Part shown: positions 49,136 to 57,262 of the stretch, one piece after another
Numbering within the stretch: the stretch's first letter is position 1
Layout of the letters: each line of letters begins with the position of its first letter
From: Deefgea chitinilytica
GTDB taxonomy: Bacteria > Pseudomonadota > Gammaproteobacteria > Burkholderiales > Chitinibacteraceae
Length of the DNA stretch: 64,000 nt
Reading direction: 5' to 3'
Assembly: GCF_016881405.1 (NCBI RefSeq)
Contig: NZ_WOFE01000001.1
Coordinates: 930,001 to 994,000, forward strand
The notes under the pieces: model-generated
Told to the model about the DNA's origin: nothing
What the model saw: the letters and a program-made list of their open reading frames with translations, nothing else
The model's database searches: none
Made by a program: the position numbers and the translations under genes

Positions 49136-50527
49136 TTATTCTCGCCGCCAGCTAGTGCCCTGCGGTGTATCTTCTAGCACAATCCCCGCTGCAGAAAGCT
49201 CGTTACGTATACGATCTGACTCCGCCCAATTTTTAGCCGCACGCGCTTCTTTACGAGCAACAATGGCGGACTCAATTTTCTCATTCGTCCACTCACTATC
49301 GGTCGTACCTGCTTGTAAATACGCCGATGGATCACGCTGTAATAAACCAAGGATTTTAGCCAAGGCTTTAAGTAGACCACTAGCTTGCGAGCCTTCACTC
49401 ATTCCAGCGTGCTTATTGGCATACAATGCCAATTCAAACAGCACAGCAACGGCCTCTGTAGTAGAAAAATCATCATCCATAGCCGCTTTAAAACGCGCTG
49501 CGTATGGCTCAGCCCAATCAATTTCTACATCAACAGGTGGCACAGACTTCAGCGTTGTATACAAGCGATTTAACGCGTTTTTAGCATCATCCAAATGCAC
49601 GTCACTGTAATTGAGCGGACTGCGATAATGCGCGCGCAAAATAAAAAACCGCAAAACTTCAGCATCGTATTTCGCTAAAACTTCCCGAATAATGAAAAAA
49701 TTGCCAAGGCTTTTCGACATTTTTTCATTATCTACATTAATAAAACCATTATGCAGCCAGTAATTTACATACTGCTGGCCATGCGCACCTTCAGATTGGG
49801 CGATTTCATTTTCATGATGCGGAAATTGCAAATCTTCACCTCCACCATGAATATCAAAATGCTCTCCTAGATGATGGCAACTCATCGCCGAGCACTCGAT
49901 ATGCCAGCCAGGGCGACCTAGCCCCCAAGGCGAAGGCCACTTCACCTCAGCGGGCTCATCTGCTTTTGCGCTTTTCCAGAGCACAAAATCAGCTGCATCT
50001 TGCTTATTAGCATCCACTTCTACCCGCTCACCAGCTCTTTGATCAGCTAAATTTTTACGCGATAATTTGCCGTAACCTTGAAATTGGCGCACAGCATAAT
50101 ACACATCGCCATTTGGAGCTGAATAAGCTAATCCACGATCAAATAACTTGCTAATAATCGACTGCATGCCACCAACATGCTCAGTTGCGCGCGGCTCATG
50201 ATCGGGACGAATAACCCCTAACGCATCAAAATCCTCATTCATGGCCGCAATAAAACGCTCGGTCAATGCAGAAATTAACTCACCATTTTCAGTCGCACGC
50301 TTGATAATCTTGTCGTCAATATCGGTGATATTGCGCACGTAATTCACTTTATAATTTGACTCACGAAACCAACGAGCGATTACATCAAACACCACCACCA
50401 TCCGCGCATGACCAATATGGCAATAGTCGTACACCGTCATCCCGCAAACATACATATTCACCACACCCGGTGTGATGGGTTTAAATTCCTGCTTTTCGCG
50501 GGCGAGGGTATTGTACAAAGTAATCAT
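49136..50527 (-). CDS. cysS: Cysteine--tRNA ligase
   Basis: 463-residue class I synthetase charging tRNA-Cys. The zinc and HIGH region reads [18 protein letters not shown] (about 25-42). Zinc ligands recur in [14 protein letters not shown] (about 205-220) and [16 protein letters not shown] is in [12 protein letters not shown] (about 265-276). The C-terminal helical anticodon-binding domain (about 310-463) ends in [11 protein letters not shown]. Length matches E. coli CysS (461). It ends at its own terminator. Confidence 0.98.
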   Translation of the reverse strand: MITLYNTLAREKQEFKPITPGVVNMYVCGMTVYDYCHIGHARMVVVFDVIARWFRESNYKVNYVRNITDIDDKIIKRATENGELISALTERFIAAMNEDFDALGVIRPDHEPRATEHVGGMQSIISKLFDRGLAYSAPNGDVYYAVRQFQGYGKLSRKNLADQRAGERVEVDANKQDAADFVLWKSAKADEPAEVKWPSPWGLGRPGWHIECSAMSCHHLGEHFDIHGGGEDLQFPHHENEIAQSEGAHGQQYVNYWLHNGFINVDNEKMSKSLGNFFIIREVLAKYDAEVLRFFILRAHYRSPLNYSDVHLDDAKNALNRLYTTLKSVPPVDVEIDWAEPYAARFKAAMDDDFSTTEAVAVLFELALYANKHAGMSEGSQASGLLKALAKILGLLQRDPSAYLQAGTTDSEWTNEKIESAIVARKEARAAKNWAESDRIRNELSAAGIVLEDTPQGTSWRRE

Positions 50528-50682
50528 AAAAAGCTCGTTTCAAAATAAAGTAGTTATTTAGTCAAACCAAATGCTAAAAAATTGGCTCAATATAGCAACC
50601 AGACAAGATTGCGCATAAAAATTGTGGCGATGCCGCAGTCGCATCACGAGAGAAGCAGTGCCTTAGGTGTGGTCAATACGGA

Positions 50683-51852
50683 CTATTCCAAGTACTTACG
50701 TCCACCATAACCAGTAATTCCTAGCAGCAAACGCACTAAACCATAACACGCCCAAACCAGCCAACGCAAAGCAAAACCGGCATTTTTAATGTGCTCTGGC
50801 AGGACTTGAATCGCGTCTTGCTGTAGATGCAGCTGAATATCCTGCCGCAGCTCCCGCGCAAATGGCTCATCCTGCACCAATAAGTTGGCTTCGCGCGCAA
50901 GCAACAAACTAAATGGATCAATATTACTAGACCCTACCGTCGCCAAACGACCATCAATCACAGCCACTTTGGCATGCATAAAACCGCTTTTATACTGAAA
51001 AATCTCAACCCCAGCCCCCAGCAACTGCTGGTAATAAGCCCAGCTAGCGTATTGCAGCAAAGCGTGGTCTCGCTCATCTTGCAAAAGCAGAATAACATTC
51101 ACACCGCGCCGGGCAGCTTGCATCAACGCCTGACGAATACGTCGTGCGGGTAAAAAATAGGCATTTGCGATAACCACCTCGCTCTTTGCCGCTTGAATGG
51201 CCTCGATATACCACTTTTCTATCGTCCGGCGATTTCGGGCATTATCCCTCACCAGCAAGCGTGCCAATGCATCTCCCACCACACTCGATTGAACATGCAG
51301 ATGCGACCTAAACAACTGTTTTTTGAGCTGTATCCATGAGGTATAGCGCCACTGCCTTGCTAGCGCTTGCTGAATATCAGCAACCACCGGCCCCACGACT
51401 TGCACCGCATAGTCGTAACGCGGAGCTAAACCCTCACCGTCATCATCAGACAGAATATTTATTCCACCAATAAACGCTAGGCGACCATCAAAACACGACA
51501 ATTTACGATGCAAACGACGAAGCCGTGTTTTTTTAAATGTGAAAGGACTAATTTCTGGTCGAAAGAACAAAAAATGCACACCCGCAGACTGCAATTGCGT
51601 CCTTAAATTTTCGGGGAAATTTTTAGCCCCAAAGCCGTCGAGCAACAAACCAACAGTAACACCGCGTTGAGCGGCACGAAGCAGTGCATTAGCAACCGAC
51701 AAACCCACTTCATCGACTTCAAAAATATAGCTTTCCAAGCGTATTTCATACTTGGCGCACTCAATCGCGCTTAACAATGCGGGAAAAAACTCAGCGCCAT
51801 TTCGCAAAAGCTGCAGCTGATTCCCTGCTGTCCAATCGGCCCGACGAGTCAC
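50683..51852 (-). CDS. clsB: Cardiolipin synthase B (phospholipase D family)
   Basis: 389-residue PLD-superfamily enzyme with two HKD motifs: HRKLSCFDGRLAFIGGINI (about 116) and HAKVAVIDGRLATVGSSNID (about 296). It joins phosphatidylglycerol units, or PG and other lipids, to cardiolipin at the inner membrane. It lacks the N-terminal TM pair of ClsA, which fits ClsB. Start is GTG overlapping the upstream stop (GTGA), so it is coupled to the EEP gene, as in the E. coli ybhP-clsB pair. Confidence 0.88.
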   Translation of the reverse strand: MTRRADWTAGNQLQLLRNGAEFFPALLSAIECAKYEIRLESYIFEVDEVGLSVANALLRAAQRGVTVGLLLDGFGAKNFPENLRTQLQSAGVHFLFFRPEISPFTFKKTRLRRLHRKLSCFDGRLAFIGGINILSDDDGEGLAPRYDYAVQVVGPVVADIQQALARQWRYTSWIQLKKQLFRSHLHVQSSVVGDALARLLVRDNARNRRTIEKWYIEAIQAAKSEVVIANAYFLPARRIRQALMQAARRGVNVILLLQDERDHALLQYASWAYYQQLLGAGVEIFQYKSGFMHAKVAVIDGRLATVGSSNIDPFSLLLAREANLLVQDEPFARELRQDIQLHLQQDAIQVLPEHIKNAGFALRWLVWACYGLVRLLLGITGYGGRKYLE

Positions 51853-52619
51853 TGATTCAACAACCCTGATAAATCACGCGCCATCGTTGCATACAGCGGT
51901 GCATGGTCAGACAAATTACGCCACGGTGCGCCCATTAATACTTCAGCCGTTTGAATTTCAAAGCCCCGTGTATAAATTCGGTCGAGCGAGAAAAACGGCA
52001 ATCGCGCCGGAAAACTCCGCGCATGCGTTCCGTGCAAAGCTTGAAATGCTTCACTCACACCAAGCTCACTGTACAAAACCGCACTCACTTCGCCACGCCA
52101 GTCATTAAAATCGCCAGCCAAAACCAATGGAGCATTGCTTGGCACTTGCTCAGCAATCGCCTTCACCATCAATTGCAATTGCTTGCGACGATCTGTCGCA
52201 CGCAGATTCAGATGCACACAGAACGCATGCAAAGGCTGATCCCAGCTCGGCAAATCCAACTGACAATACAATAAACCGCGCTGCTCAAAGCGATGCAAGG
52301 TTAAATCATGGTTACTGCGATGAAGAATCGGAAAGCGTGACAACAAGGCATTGCCGTGATGCCCAAGCTGGTAATGCGCATTACTGCCATAGGCCGAGAA
52401 CAACATATCGCCAGCCAAATACTCATGCTGCGCGTCACTCGGCCAAGTGGGAATTGTTTTTGCCAACCGAAGATGCGCCCCTTGCACTTCTTGCAAAAAA
52501 ACCAAATCAGGATCTAATGTTTTCAGCGCCTGCCGCACCCCGTGCAACACAAAATGCTGATTCAGTGGCGACATGCCTTTATGAATATTGTAGGAGGCAA
52601 TTTTCAGAATTTGACTCAT
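51849..52619 (-). CDS. Endonuclease/exonuclease/phosphatase family protein (YbhP-like)
   Basis: 256 residues. EEP fold motifs: ASYNIHKGM (8-16), FLQEVQGAHLR with the metal-binding Glu, LVLAGDFNDWRGE with Asp and Asn, and NLSDHAPLYA with the catalytic Asp-His at the C-terminus. Members can be Mg2+-dependent phosphodiesterases acting on nucleic acids or lipid head groups. Adjacent to clsB with a 4-base overlap, which suggests a role in lipid metabolism. Confidence 0.85.
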   Translation of the reverse strand: MSQILKIASYNIHKGMSPLNQHFVLHGVRQALKTLDPDLVFLQEVQGAHLRLAKTIPTWPSDAQHEYLAGDMLFSAYGSNAHYQLGHHGNALLSRFPILHRSNHDLTLHRFEQRGLLYCQLDLPSWDQPLHAFCVHLNLRATDRRKQLQLMVKAIAEQVPSNAPLVLAGDFNDWRGEVSAVLYSELGVSEAFQALHGTHARSFPARLPFFSLDRIYTRGFEIQTAEVLMGAPWRNLSDHAPLYATMARDLSGLLNQ

Positions 52620-52706
52620 TCTTGGCCTCTATGCATTTTCGCGAATCAATATAAGCATGATGTATATGAATGCATCCATTATTTAACAATGGCTAGGTCA
52701 ATATAC

Positions 52707-53069
52707 CTAATTAAAACCTCGAGCAATTAATTGAACCTTTTGCTCAGAACTACTGATGCTAGCTCGAATCGACGCCAGCGCGACCTCAACCTGCGCTTGC
52801 CCGCACATAAACAAATCAATCGCCGCATAACCATGCTCCGGCCAAGTATGAATACTCATGTGCGATTCCATCAACAGCAACACGCCTGTCACTCCTTGCT
52901 GCTCGCCAAAATGGTGAAAATGCGAATTGAGCACCGTCGCCCCCGCTGCATTGGCCGCGGCGAGCAAGCAATCCGCAATTTGTACAGGGTCTGCCAACTG
53001 CTGCGCATCACAGCCATACAAATCGGCCAATACATGCTGCCCTGCAGGAGGGAAAATTGGAAGTTGCAT
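52707..53069 (-). CDS. speD: S-adenosylmethionine decarboxylase proenzyme
   Basis: 120-residue short AdoMetDC (Thermotoga/Bacillus type). It makes decarboxylated AdoMet, the aminopropyl donor for spermidine. Self-processing at E68-S69 in MESHMSIHTWPEHG would give the pyruvoyl group on Ser69. The supporting His74 and Cys89 (FMCG) are at the expected spacing of +5 and +20. Start ATG overlaps the stop of the 53-residue lipoprotein gene (TAATG). Last gene of the leftward polyamine-linked operon; its aminopropyltransferase partner is encoded in the divergent arm. Confidence 0.95.
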   Translation of the reverse strand: MQLPIFPPAGQHVLADLYGCDAQQLADPVQIADCLLAAANAAGATVLNSHFHHFGEQQGVTGVLLLMESHMSIHTWPEHGYAAIDLFMCGQAQVEVALASIRASISSSEQKVQLIARGFN

Positions 53070-53230
53070 TATTTATGTCCACTCCCCGAGTAACCGCCAC
53101 CCGACGAAGAATAACCACTACTCCAACCACGCGAACTGCCTGATTTTGGCGTGCCGCAGGACGACAAATTAATTAAGCTGCAAATAGTAACAATGGCGAT
53201 ACAGTACCAGCGATATAAACTGCGATTCAT
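53069..53230 (-). CDS. 53-residue Gly/Ser-rich lipoprotein, part of the SpeD operon
   Basis: A small reading frame in the gap between the DUF4178 gene and speD. It starts at ATG 53230-53228, overlapping the DUF4178 stop (ATGA), and ends in TAA 53071-53069, overlapping the speD start (TAATG). The product is MNRSLYRWYCIAIVTICS, then LINLSSC (lipobox, Cys25 lipidated), then a 28-residue Gly/Ser/Tyr-rich mature tail (GTPKSGSSRGWSSG and SSSGGGYSGS). The overlaps on both sides and lipobox strongly support a real gene. Function unknown; it is probably an envelope-anchored partner in the operon. Confidence 0.8.
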   Translation of the reverse strand: MNRSLYRWYCIAIVTICSLINLSSCGTPKSGSSRGWSSGYSSSGGGYSGSGHK

Positions 53231-54711
53231 TCTTCATCCCCACCCAATTTGAGTGGCAAGCGAATTAGCCAAACCGCCAAACCAGTCCAAAACAAACCCC
53301 CAATCACATTTGACCCCAGAAAGGCCAACGGCACATTCAGCACCAGCAAGGCGATGATAAACAACATGGCCAAGTGTTGATTATCACCCGACTCCGTTGT
53401 AGCACTCGATGCAGGCGTAATCACGGTCTCTTTACCAAACCATTGCTGGACTAACTGGTTCGGAATTCTTTTTGATTTTGACCAAACGATTTCAGTATTA
53501 CTTTTTTCTTTACAAAGCCGCTCTCCATTGTGCTCATACTCGGCACAACTCACTTGATCACCCACACTCACTCGCCAATTAAACGCCCCCGCCGCGTAGC
53601 TCACTTTGGCGCTGTACAACTCAAAAGGCCGCCGATAACGCACACCATCGAGCACAGCAGACTCACTGCTCCAGCTATCTGGTAAACGATTAAGTACGTT
53701 CACCCGGAACCAACCATCATTGGATTCAACCAACCAGAAAAACCCTTGCTGCGCGTTGTACAGTAGATATTCAGTCCAGCTTGAATCTGCATCATGGGTT
53801 TCTTCCATTTCAATAAGGCCAATGATTTTCCAATTCACGCCATCGATTGTCGCAGCATCACCCACATCCAGCGTAGCGTGATACAACGCAGCCGCGGTGT
53901 GCTTTTCCAGCACCAGCGCCTTATCACCCGAGCAATCCACGCTAGAACCGCAGGCTTTACACACGATCTGAGTGGCCACACCCGCTTGGTATTGCAACGC
54001 ACTGCCACAACTCGGGCAATCGAGCACCGCGCTCGTGCCTTTCAGCCGCCCGGCACTCGCTAAAATGGTTTCGCCATCGCGCAACAGCTGCAACTGCAAA
54101 CTACTCAACTCAACCGCTTCACCCACATACAAAGTCGGATTAGGCTTAAACAGTGTGACATCGGAAAAATCCAGAGTCAGAAAGCGATCCCCACTACGAC
54201 AATCGACCACTTTCGCCTCGTAGCCCTGGCCCAGCGCAAATGGCAACTCGCCTTGCCCACCAACGCATTGCGCTATTCGCACATCAGTCACAACATATAC
54301 ACGGCCGCCGTGCTCATAGCGCATCTCAGGCTCGAAAGTATCAAATGCCTGCTGGCTTGTTGCCGTCCTGGTTTCTGGCAACGGCAGCGTAAACATATAC
54401 TGCCCCGATGTATCGGCCAACCAGCCTTGTTTTCCATCGTCAAACGAGACATACCACTCATTCCACAAGCCAGCCTCATAACGCAACTGGATACGGCCAA
54501 TCACCGTAAACGCGCGGCCGGAAAACACACCCGACGTGCCGATCTGGATTGGCGAATAGTCTTCCAGCACCTTGCCGATTTTGCCAAAGTCTTTCACCTC
54601 ATCGGCATTACGCAACACGGTGGACTGGCAATACTCGCAAACAGCAAGCGCCGAAATGGTCGAACGAAATAAAACCTCAGCGCCACATGAGGGACAGGCG
54701 GTACGGAACAT
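53227..54711 (-). CDS. DUF4178 protein with two zinc ribbons and C-terminal membrane segment
   Basis: 494 residues in a tandem design: zinc ribbon 1 (TACPSCGAEV...CEYC, residues 5-30), a DUF4178-like beta module (about 50-210), zinc ribbon 2 (LDCPSCGSAL...CKACG, about 230-255), a second DUF4178 module (about 265-415) and one or two C-terminal TM segments (LAMLFIIALLVLNVPLAFL, GGLFWTGLAVWLI). It would be a membrane-tethered, cytoplasmic binding protein. DUF4178 genes are known next to speD in other bacteria; the function is unknown. It overlaps its neighbours by TAATG and ATGA. Confidence 0.82.
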   Translation of the reverse strand: MFRTACPSCGAEVLFRSTISALAVCEYCQSTVLRNADEVKDFGKIGKVLEDYSPIQIGTSGVFSGRAFTVIGRIQLRYEAGLWNEWYVSFDDGKQGWLADTSGQYMFTLPLPETRTATSQQAFDTFEPEMRYEHGGRVYVVTDVRIAQCVGGQGELPFALGQGYEAKVVDCRSGDRFLTLDFSDVTLFKPNPTLYVGEAVELSSLQLQLLRDGETILASAGRLKGTSAVLDCPSCGSALQYQAGVATQIVCKACGSSVDCSGDKALVLEKHTAAALYHATLDVGDAATIDGVNWKIIGLIEMEETHDADSSWTEYLLYNAQQGFFWLVESNDGWFRVNVLNRLPDSWSSESAVLDGVRYRRPFELYSAKVSYAAGAFNWRVSVGDQVSCAEYEHNGERLCKEKSNTEIVWSKSKRIPNQLVQQWFGKETVITPASSATTESGDNQHLAMLFIIALLVLNVPLAFLGSNVIGGLFWTGLAVWLIRLPLKLGGDEE

Positions 54712-55073
54712 TAAAGACTTTCCCAGCTAGGTAATTGTTTTTTGCGAGCCTGAAAATAAGAAAGTCCAGCCATAGCACACCCGAAAAACAGTCCGCCTAA
54801 AGCACATAGGCCAACAGCACGTTCGAACGGAATTCCCTGTGATTTCCAAATCGTGAACCACATAAAAAAACCGTACACCCCACCCCATTGCACACCAAAA
54901 AAAACTGCGTTCGAGATAAATGAAGCAAACAACGGAGGTCTCTTTTTCAAACCCAGAGCCCACAAAGCCTTTAATTGCCAAGGCCAGCGTGCATTTTTGA
55001 ATATGCTTTTCTCCACCAATATGGTCAGCGCTATAGCTTTTTTTCGCTCAAACTCTGCATTTTGCGCCCTCAT
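54711..55073 (-). CDS. Small membrane protein (DUF6404-like)
   Basis: 120 residues with two TM helices (FASFISNAVFFGVQWGGVYG and VGLCALGGLFFGCAMAGLSY) and a basic N-terminal helix (ERKKAIALTILVEKSIF). The pattern WPWQLKALWALGLKKRPPLF before TM1 resembles the DUF6404 group; this is a recollection-based call. ATG 55073 overlaps the preceding stop (TGATG), with GGAGAGGG as ribosome site. It also overlaps the DUF4178 start (TAATG). The couplings place it firmly inside the operon. Confidence 0.65.
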   Translation of the reverse strand: MRAQNAEFERKKAIALTILVEKSIFKNARWPWQLKALWALGLKKRPPLFASFISNAVFFGVQWGGVYGFFMWFTIWKSQGIPFERAVGLCALGGLFFGCAMAGLSYFQARKKQLPSWESL

Positions 55074-55477
55074 CACCCTCTCCCCGGCTGCCATTCTTCA
55101 TGTTCAGCCAAATTTTCATACGCCAACCACGGTTTGCGATGCGACGTCCAGATATGCATCGCTGGGCGAATTTCTGGGTCGGTTTGCAAAGTACCGACGC
55201 GCACGATCAAATTTTCTTGCCCCGCTTTTTCGCCATACAAATGCGTGCCACACTCACCGCAAAAATAGCGTGACTTCCCCGCTGAAGATTCAAAAAACTT
55301 GAGCTTATCTTGCCCCACAACTACGCGAAAATCCTCACGCTTTGCCCCCGCCACGCTATTAAACGGCGTACCGAGCACGCGGCGGCAGGTATCGCAATTA
55401 CAGTGAATCACTGGCGTAAAAAACTCGTCAACCTCATATTGCACCTGACCACAGGCGCAGGCACCTTGAAAACTCAT
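55073..55477 (-). CDS. GFA family zinc protein
   Basis: 134 residues of the GFA/CENP-V fold. Zinc-binding cysteines are in GACACGQVQY, IHCNCDTCRR and FCGECGTHLYG, as in glutathione-dependent formaldehyde-activating enzyme relatives. Most such proteins have no proven enzyme activity. ATG 55477 (MSFQGACACG) follows AAGGAT; a longer reading would overlap the SPFH gene. Its stop overlaps the next start (TGATG). Confidence 0.85.
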   Translation of the reverse strand: MSFQGACACGQVQYEVDEFFTPVIHCNCDTCRRVLGTPFNSVAGAKREDFRVVVGQDKLKFFESSAGKSRYFCGECGTHLYGEKAGQENLIVRVGTLQTDPEIRPAMHIWTSHRKPWLAYENLAEHEEWQPGRG

Positions 55478-55490
55478 TGCCAATCCTTGA

Positions 55491-56615
55491 TTAACCAATC
55501 AGTTTTTTCAACACTTCAGCTTTGGCAGCATCATAATCTGCTACTGAAATCAGTCCTTGATCAAGCAGACCTTTCAGTTGACCAAGCTTGGCCTGCGGGC
55601 TGTTTGGATCAACAGATGCGGCTTGCGATACAGGCGCGTTTGCCGCAGGTATTGCCTGCTGGCCAGCATTCGCAAATAACCCTACACCCATACCGCCATC
55701 AGTCGCAACACCTACACCCATTCCAACTTGCGGCGCGGCTTGTACGTTTGGATTAAGCGCATTTCCCATCGCATTGGCCATCATTTGCCCCATACCAATC
55801 CCCGCCGCCATACTTGCGCCGACTCCCGCCATACCGCCTTCGTTTTGCGCCGCGAGAGGAATAGCCTGCGCAGCTTGGTACTGAGTGAATTTGCCCATAT
55901 CGCCGATCATGCCCATCGAAATCCGCGTATCGATGGCTTTTTGCAGCTCTTCGGGCAGAGATATATTCTCAACAGCGAAGTTGTCCAACTCCAAACCATA
56001 CTTGGCAAACACAGGCACCAGCGCTTCGCTGATTTTTTGCCCCATCAAGCCTTGATTACCTGCCATATCCAGAAACGGCACGCCTGCACCACCCAATGCG
56101 CTCGTCATCGTTGAGATGACTAAATTACGCAATTGCAGCTCTAAATCGTCGCGCGTATACACTTCACGCGTACCGCTAATTTCGGTAAAAAATAATTTGG
56201 GATCGACCAGTTTGTACGAATACACACCGAACGCGCGCATCCGCACCATACCGAAATCGGTATCACGAATCGTAATCGGCTGCGGGGTACCCCATTTACG
56301 GCCAAGCTGCAGGCGGGTGCTAAAGAAATACACGTCCGATTTAAACGGCGATTCAAACAGCTTGTCCCAGTTTTTCAGATAAGTCAGTACCGGCAGCGTT
56401 TGCGTGGTGAGTTTGTACATGCCCGCACCGAATACGTCGGCGACTTGGCCTTCATTCAAAAACAGCGCCATTTGCGATTCACGCACCGTCAGGCTGCCGC
56501 CGTATTGAATTTCAAAATCAGCCATCGGATAGCGATAAGCCAACACACCGTCGCTGTCTTCATTCCACTGCAGAATGTCGATAAATTGCTTTTTAATAAA
56601 TGAACCGAGACTCAT
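55491..56615 (-). CDS. SPFH-domain protein with C-terminal SHOCT (YdjI-like)
   Basis: 374 residues: an SPFH/prohibitin-like domain (about 25-245), a flexible Gly/Met/Ala-rich stretch (about 250-330, with GMGQMMANAMGNAL and GMGVGVATDGGMGVG), then a SHOCT helix pair (GQLKGLLDQGLISVADYDAA). No N-terminal TM. Such virion-core/YdjI-type proteins often sit with zinc-ribbon and membrane proteins and may scaffold membranes by oligomerisation. ATG 56615 is preceded by GGAG. Confidence 0.85.
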   Translation of the reverse strand: MSLGSFIKKQFIDILQWNEDSDGVLAYRYPMADFEIQYGGSLTVRESQMALFLNEGQVADVFGAGMYKLTTQTLPVLTYLKNWDKLFESPFKSDVYFFSTRLQLGRKWGTPQPITIRDTDFGMVRMRAFGVYSYKLVDPKLFFTEISGTREVYTRDDLELQLRNLVISTMTSALGGAGVPFLDMAGNQGLMGQKISEALVPVFAKYGLELDNFAVENISLPEELQKAIDTRISMGMIGDMGKFTQYQAAQAIPLAAQNEGGMAGVGASMAAGIGMGQMMANAMGNALNPNVQAAPQVGMGVGVATDGGMGVGLFANAGQQAIPAANAPVSQAASVDPNSPQAKLGQLKGLLDQGLISVADYDAAKAEVLKKLIG

Positions 56616-56652
56616 GATGAACTCCATCTGCAAGGCAGAAAAAATCAAACAA

Positions 56653-56775
56653 TCAAAACAAACCGTTTAAAACATCCAAAATCACATCGATTCCAAACTC
56701 TAGACTCTCTAAACCCCATTCGAGCACTTCTTCTAGCAAATTGGACTGTCTACTTTCTTTATCGTGCTGATCCAT
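56653..56775 (-). CDS. 40-residue acidic amphipathic peptide in the DUF350 operon
   Basis: A small gene in the gap between the DUF350 and SPFH genes. ATG 56775 has a perfect GGAGG 7 bases upstream. The product reads MDQHDKESRQSNLLEEVLEW, then GLESLEFGIDVILDVLNGLF, stop TGA at 56653-56655. The C-terminal 28 residues form an amphipathic helix with acidic and hydrophobic faces (L/I/V/F against E/D), which could pack on a membrane or on the DUF350 or SPFH partner. No family recognised. Confidence 0.65.
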   Translation of the reverse strand: MDQHDKESRQSNLLEEVLEWGLESLEFGIDVILDVLNGLF

Positions 56776-56796
56776 TGCTGCCTCCGCACTTTTTGA

Positions 56797-57201
56797 TTAA
56801 GACAAACACCCCGCATTAATCACGCCGACCGCCAAGGAAACACTGCCCGCCAACGCACCGACGGCGACGTTGTTTTCCATAATCTCCTGCGGCATTTCTT
56901 TGATACAGCGCGTTAAACACACATAAACCACGATCTGTATCAGCCCCGCCAATGCGCCCCAGATAATGAAATATTCCAAACGATTTACGTGCAAGGCACT
57001 CGAGGCCAGCGCCAATGAGAAACCAATCAACGCACCGCCAAACGACAAGGCTGCCGCGGTGCAACCATCACGCACCAAGGCCAATTCATCGTAAGGCGTG
57101 ACTTTGATATACAACACAGCAAACACAATCAGCATCGCGATACCGCAAGCGAGGTAGCTCAAATACGCAATCAAAGGCGGCAAATAAGTGGCTAACATCA
57201 T
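56797..57201 (-). CDS. DUF350 membrane protein (YjfL-like)
   Basis: 134 residues, four TM helices as two DUF350 hairpin repeats (about 10-30, 45-68, 76-97, 112-132). Repeat loops carry YIKVTPYDELALVRDGCTAA and EMPQEIMENNVAVGALAGSV, with conserved polar residues next to the helices. E. coli YjfL, in the yjf operon with a glutathionylspermidine-synthase-like ATP-grasp gene, is the reference relative. First gene of the leftward arm. Two adjacent ATGs (57201, 57198) share AAGGA; the second has better spacing. The function is unknown. Confidence 0.88.
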   Translation of the reverse strand: MMLATYLPPLIAYLSYLACGIAMLIVFAVLYIKVTPYDELALVRDGCTAAALSFGGALIGFSLALASSALHVNRLEYFIIWGALAGLIQIVVYVCLTRCIKEMPQEIMENNVAVGALAGSVSLAVGVINAGCLS

Positions 57202-57262
57202 TCATTCCTTACTCTGCTCAGGCATAATGCTGTCATTCTGACTTATATCGAACGAAATATCC
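57202..57262. promoter_or_regulatory. Shared divergent promoter space of the polyamine-linked operons
   Basis: Only 61 bp separate the start codons of the two arms, so both must share this space for promoters and any regulator. CATAAT at about 57223-57228 and TTATAT nearby are possible -10 elements. No convincing -35 or operator could be read. Confidence 0.4.

Noticed and set aside
52127-52654. 175-codon plus-strand frame
   Set aside because: Antisense to the EEP gene, which has clear catalytic motifs.
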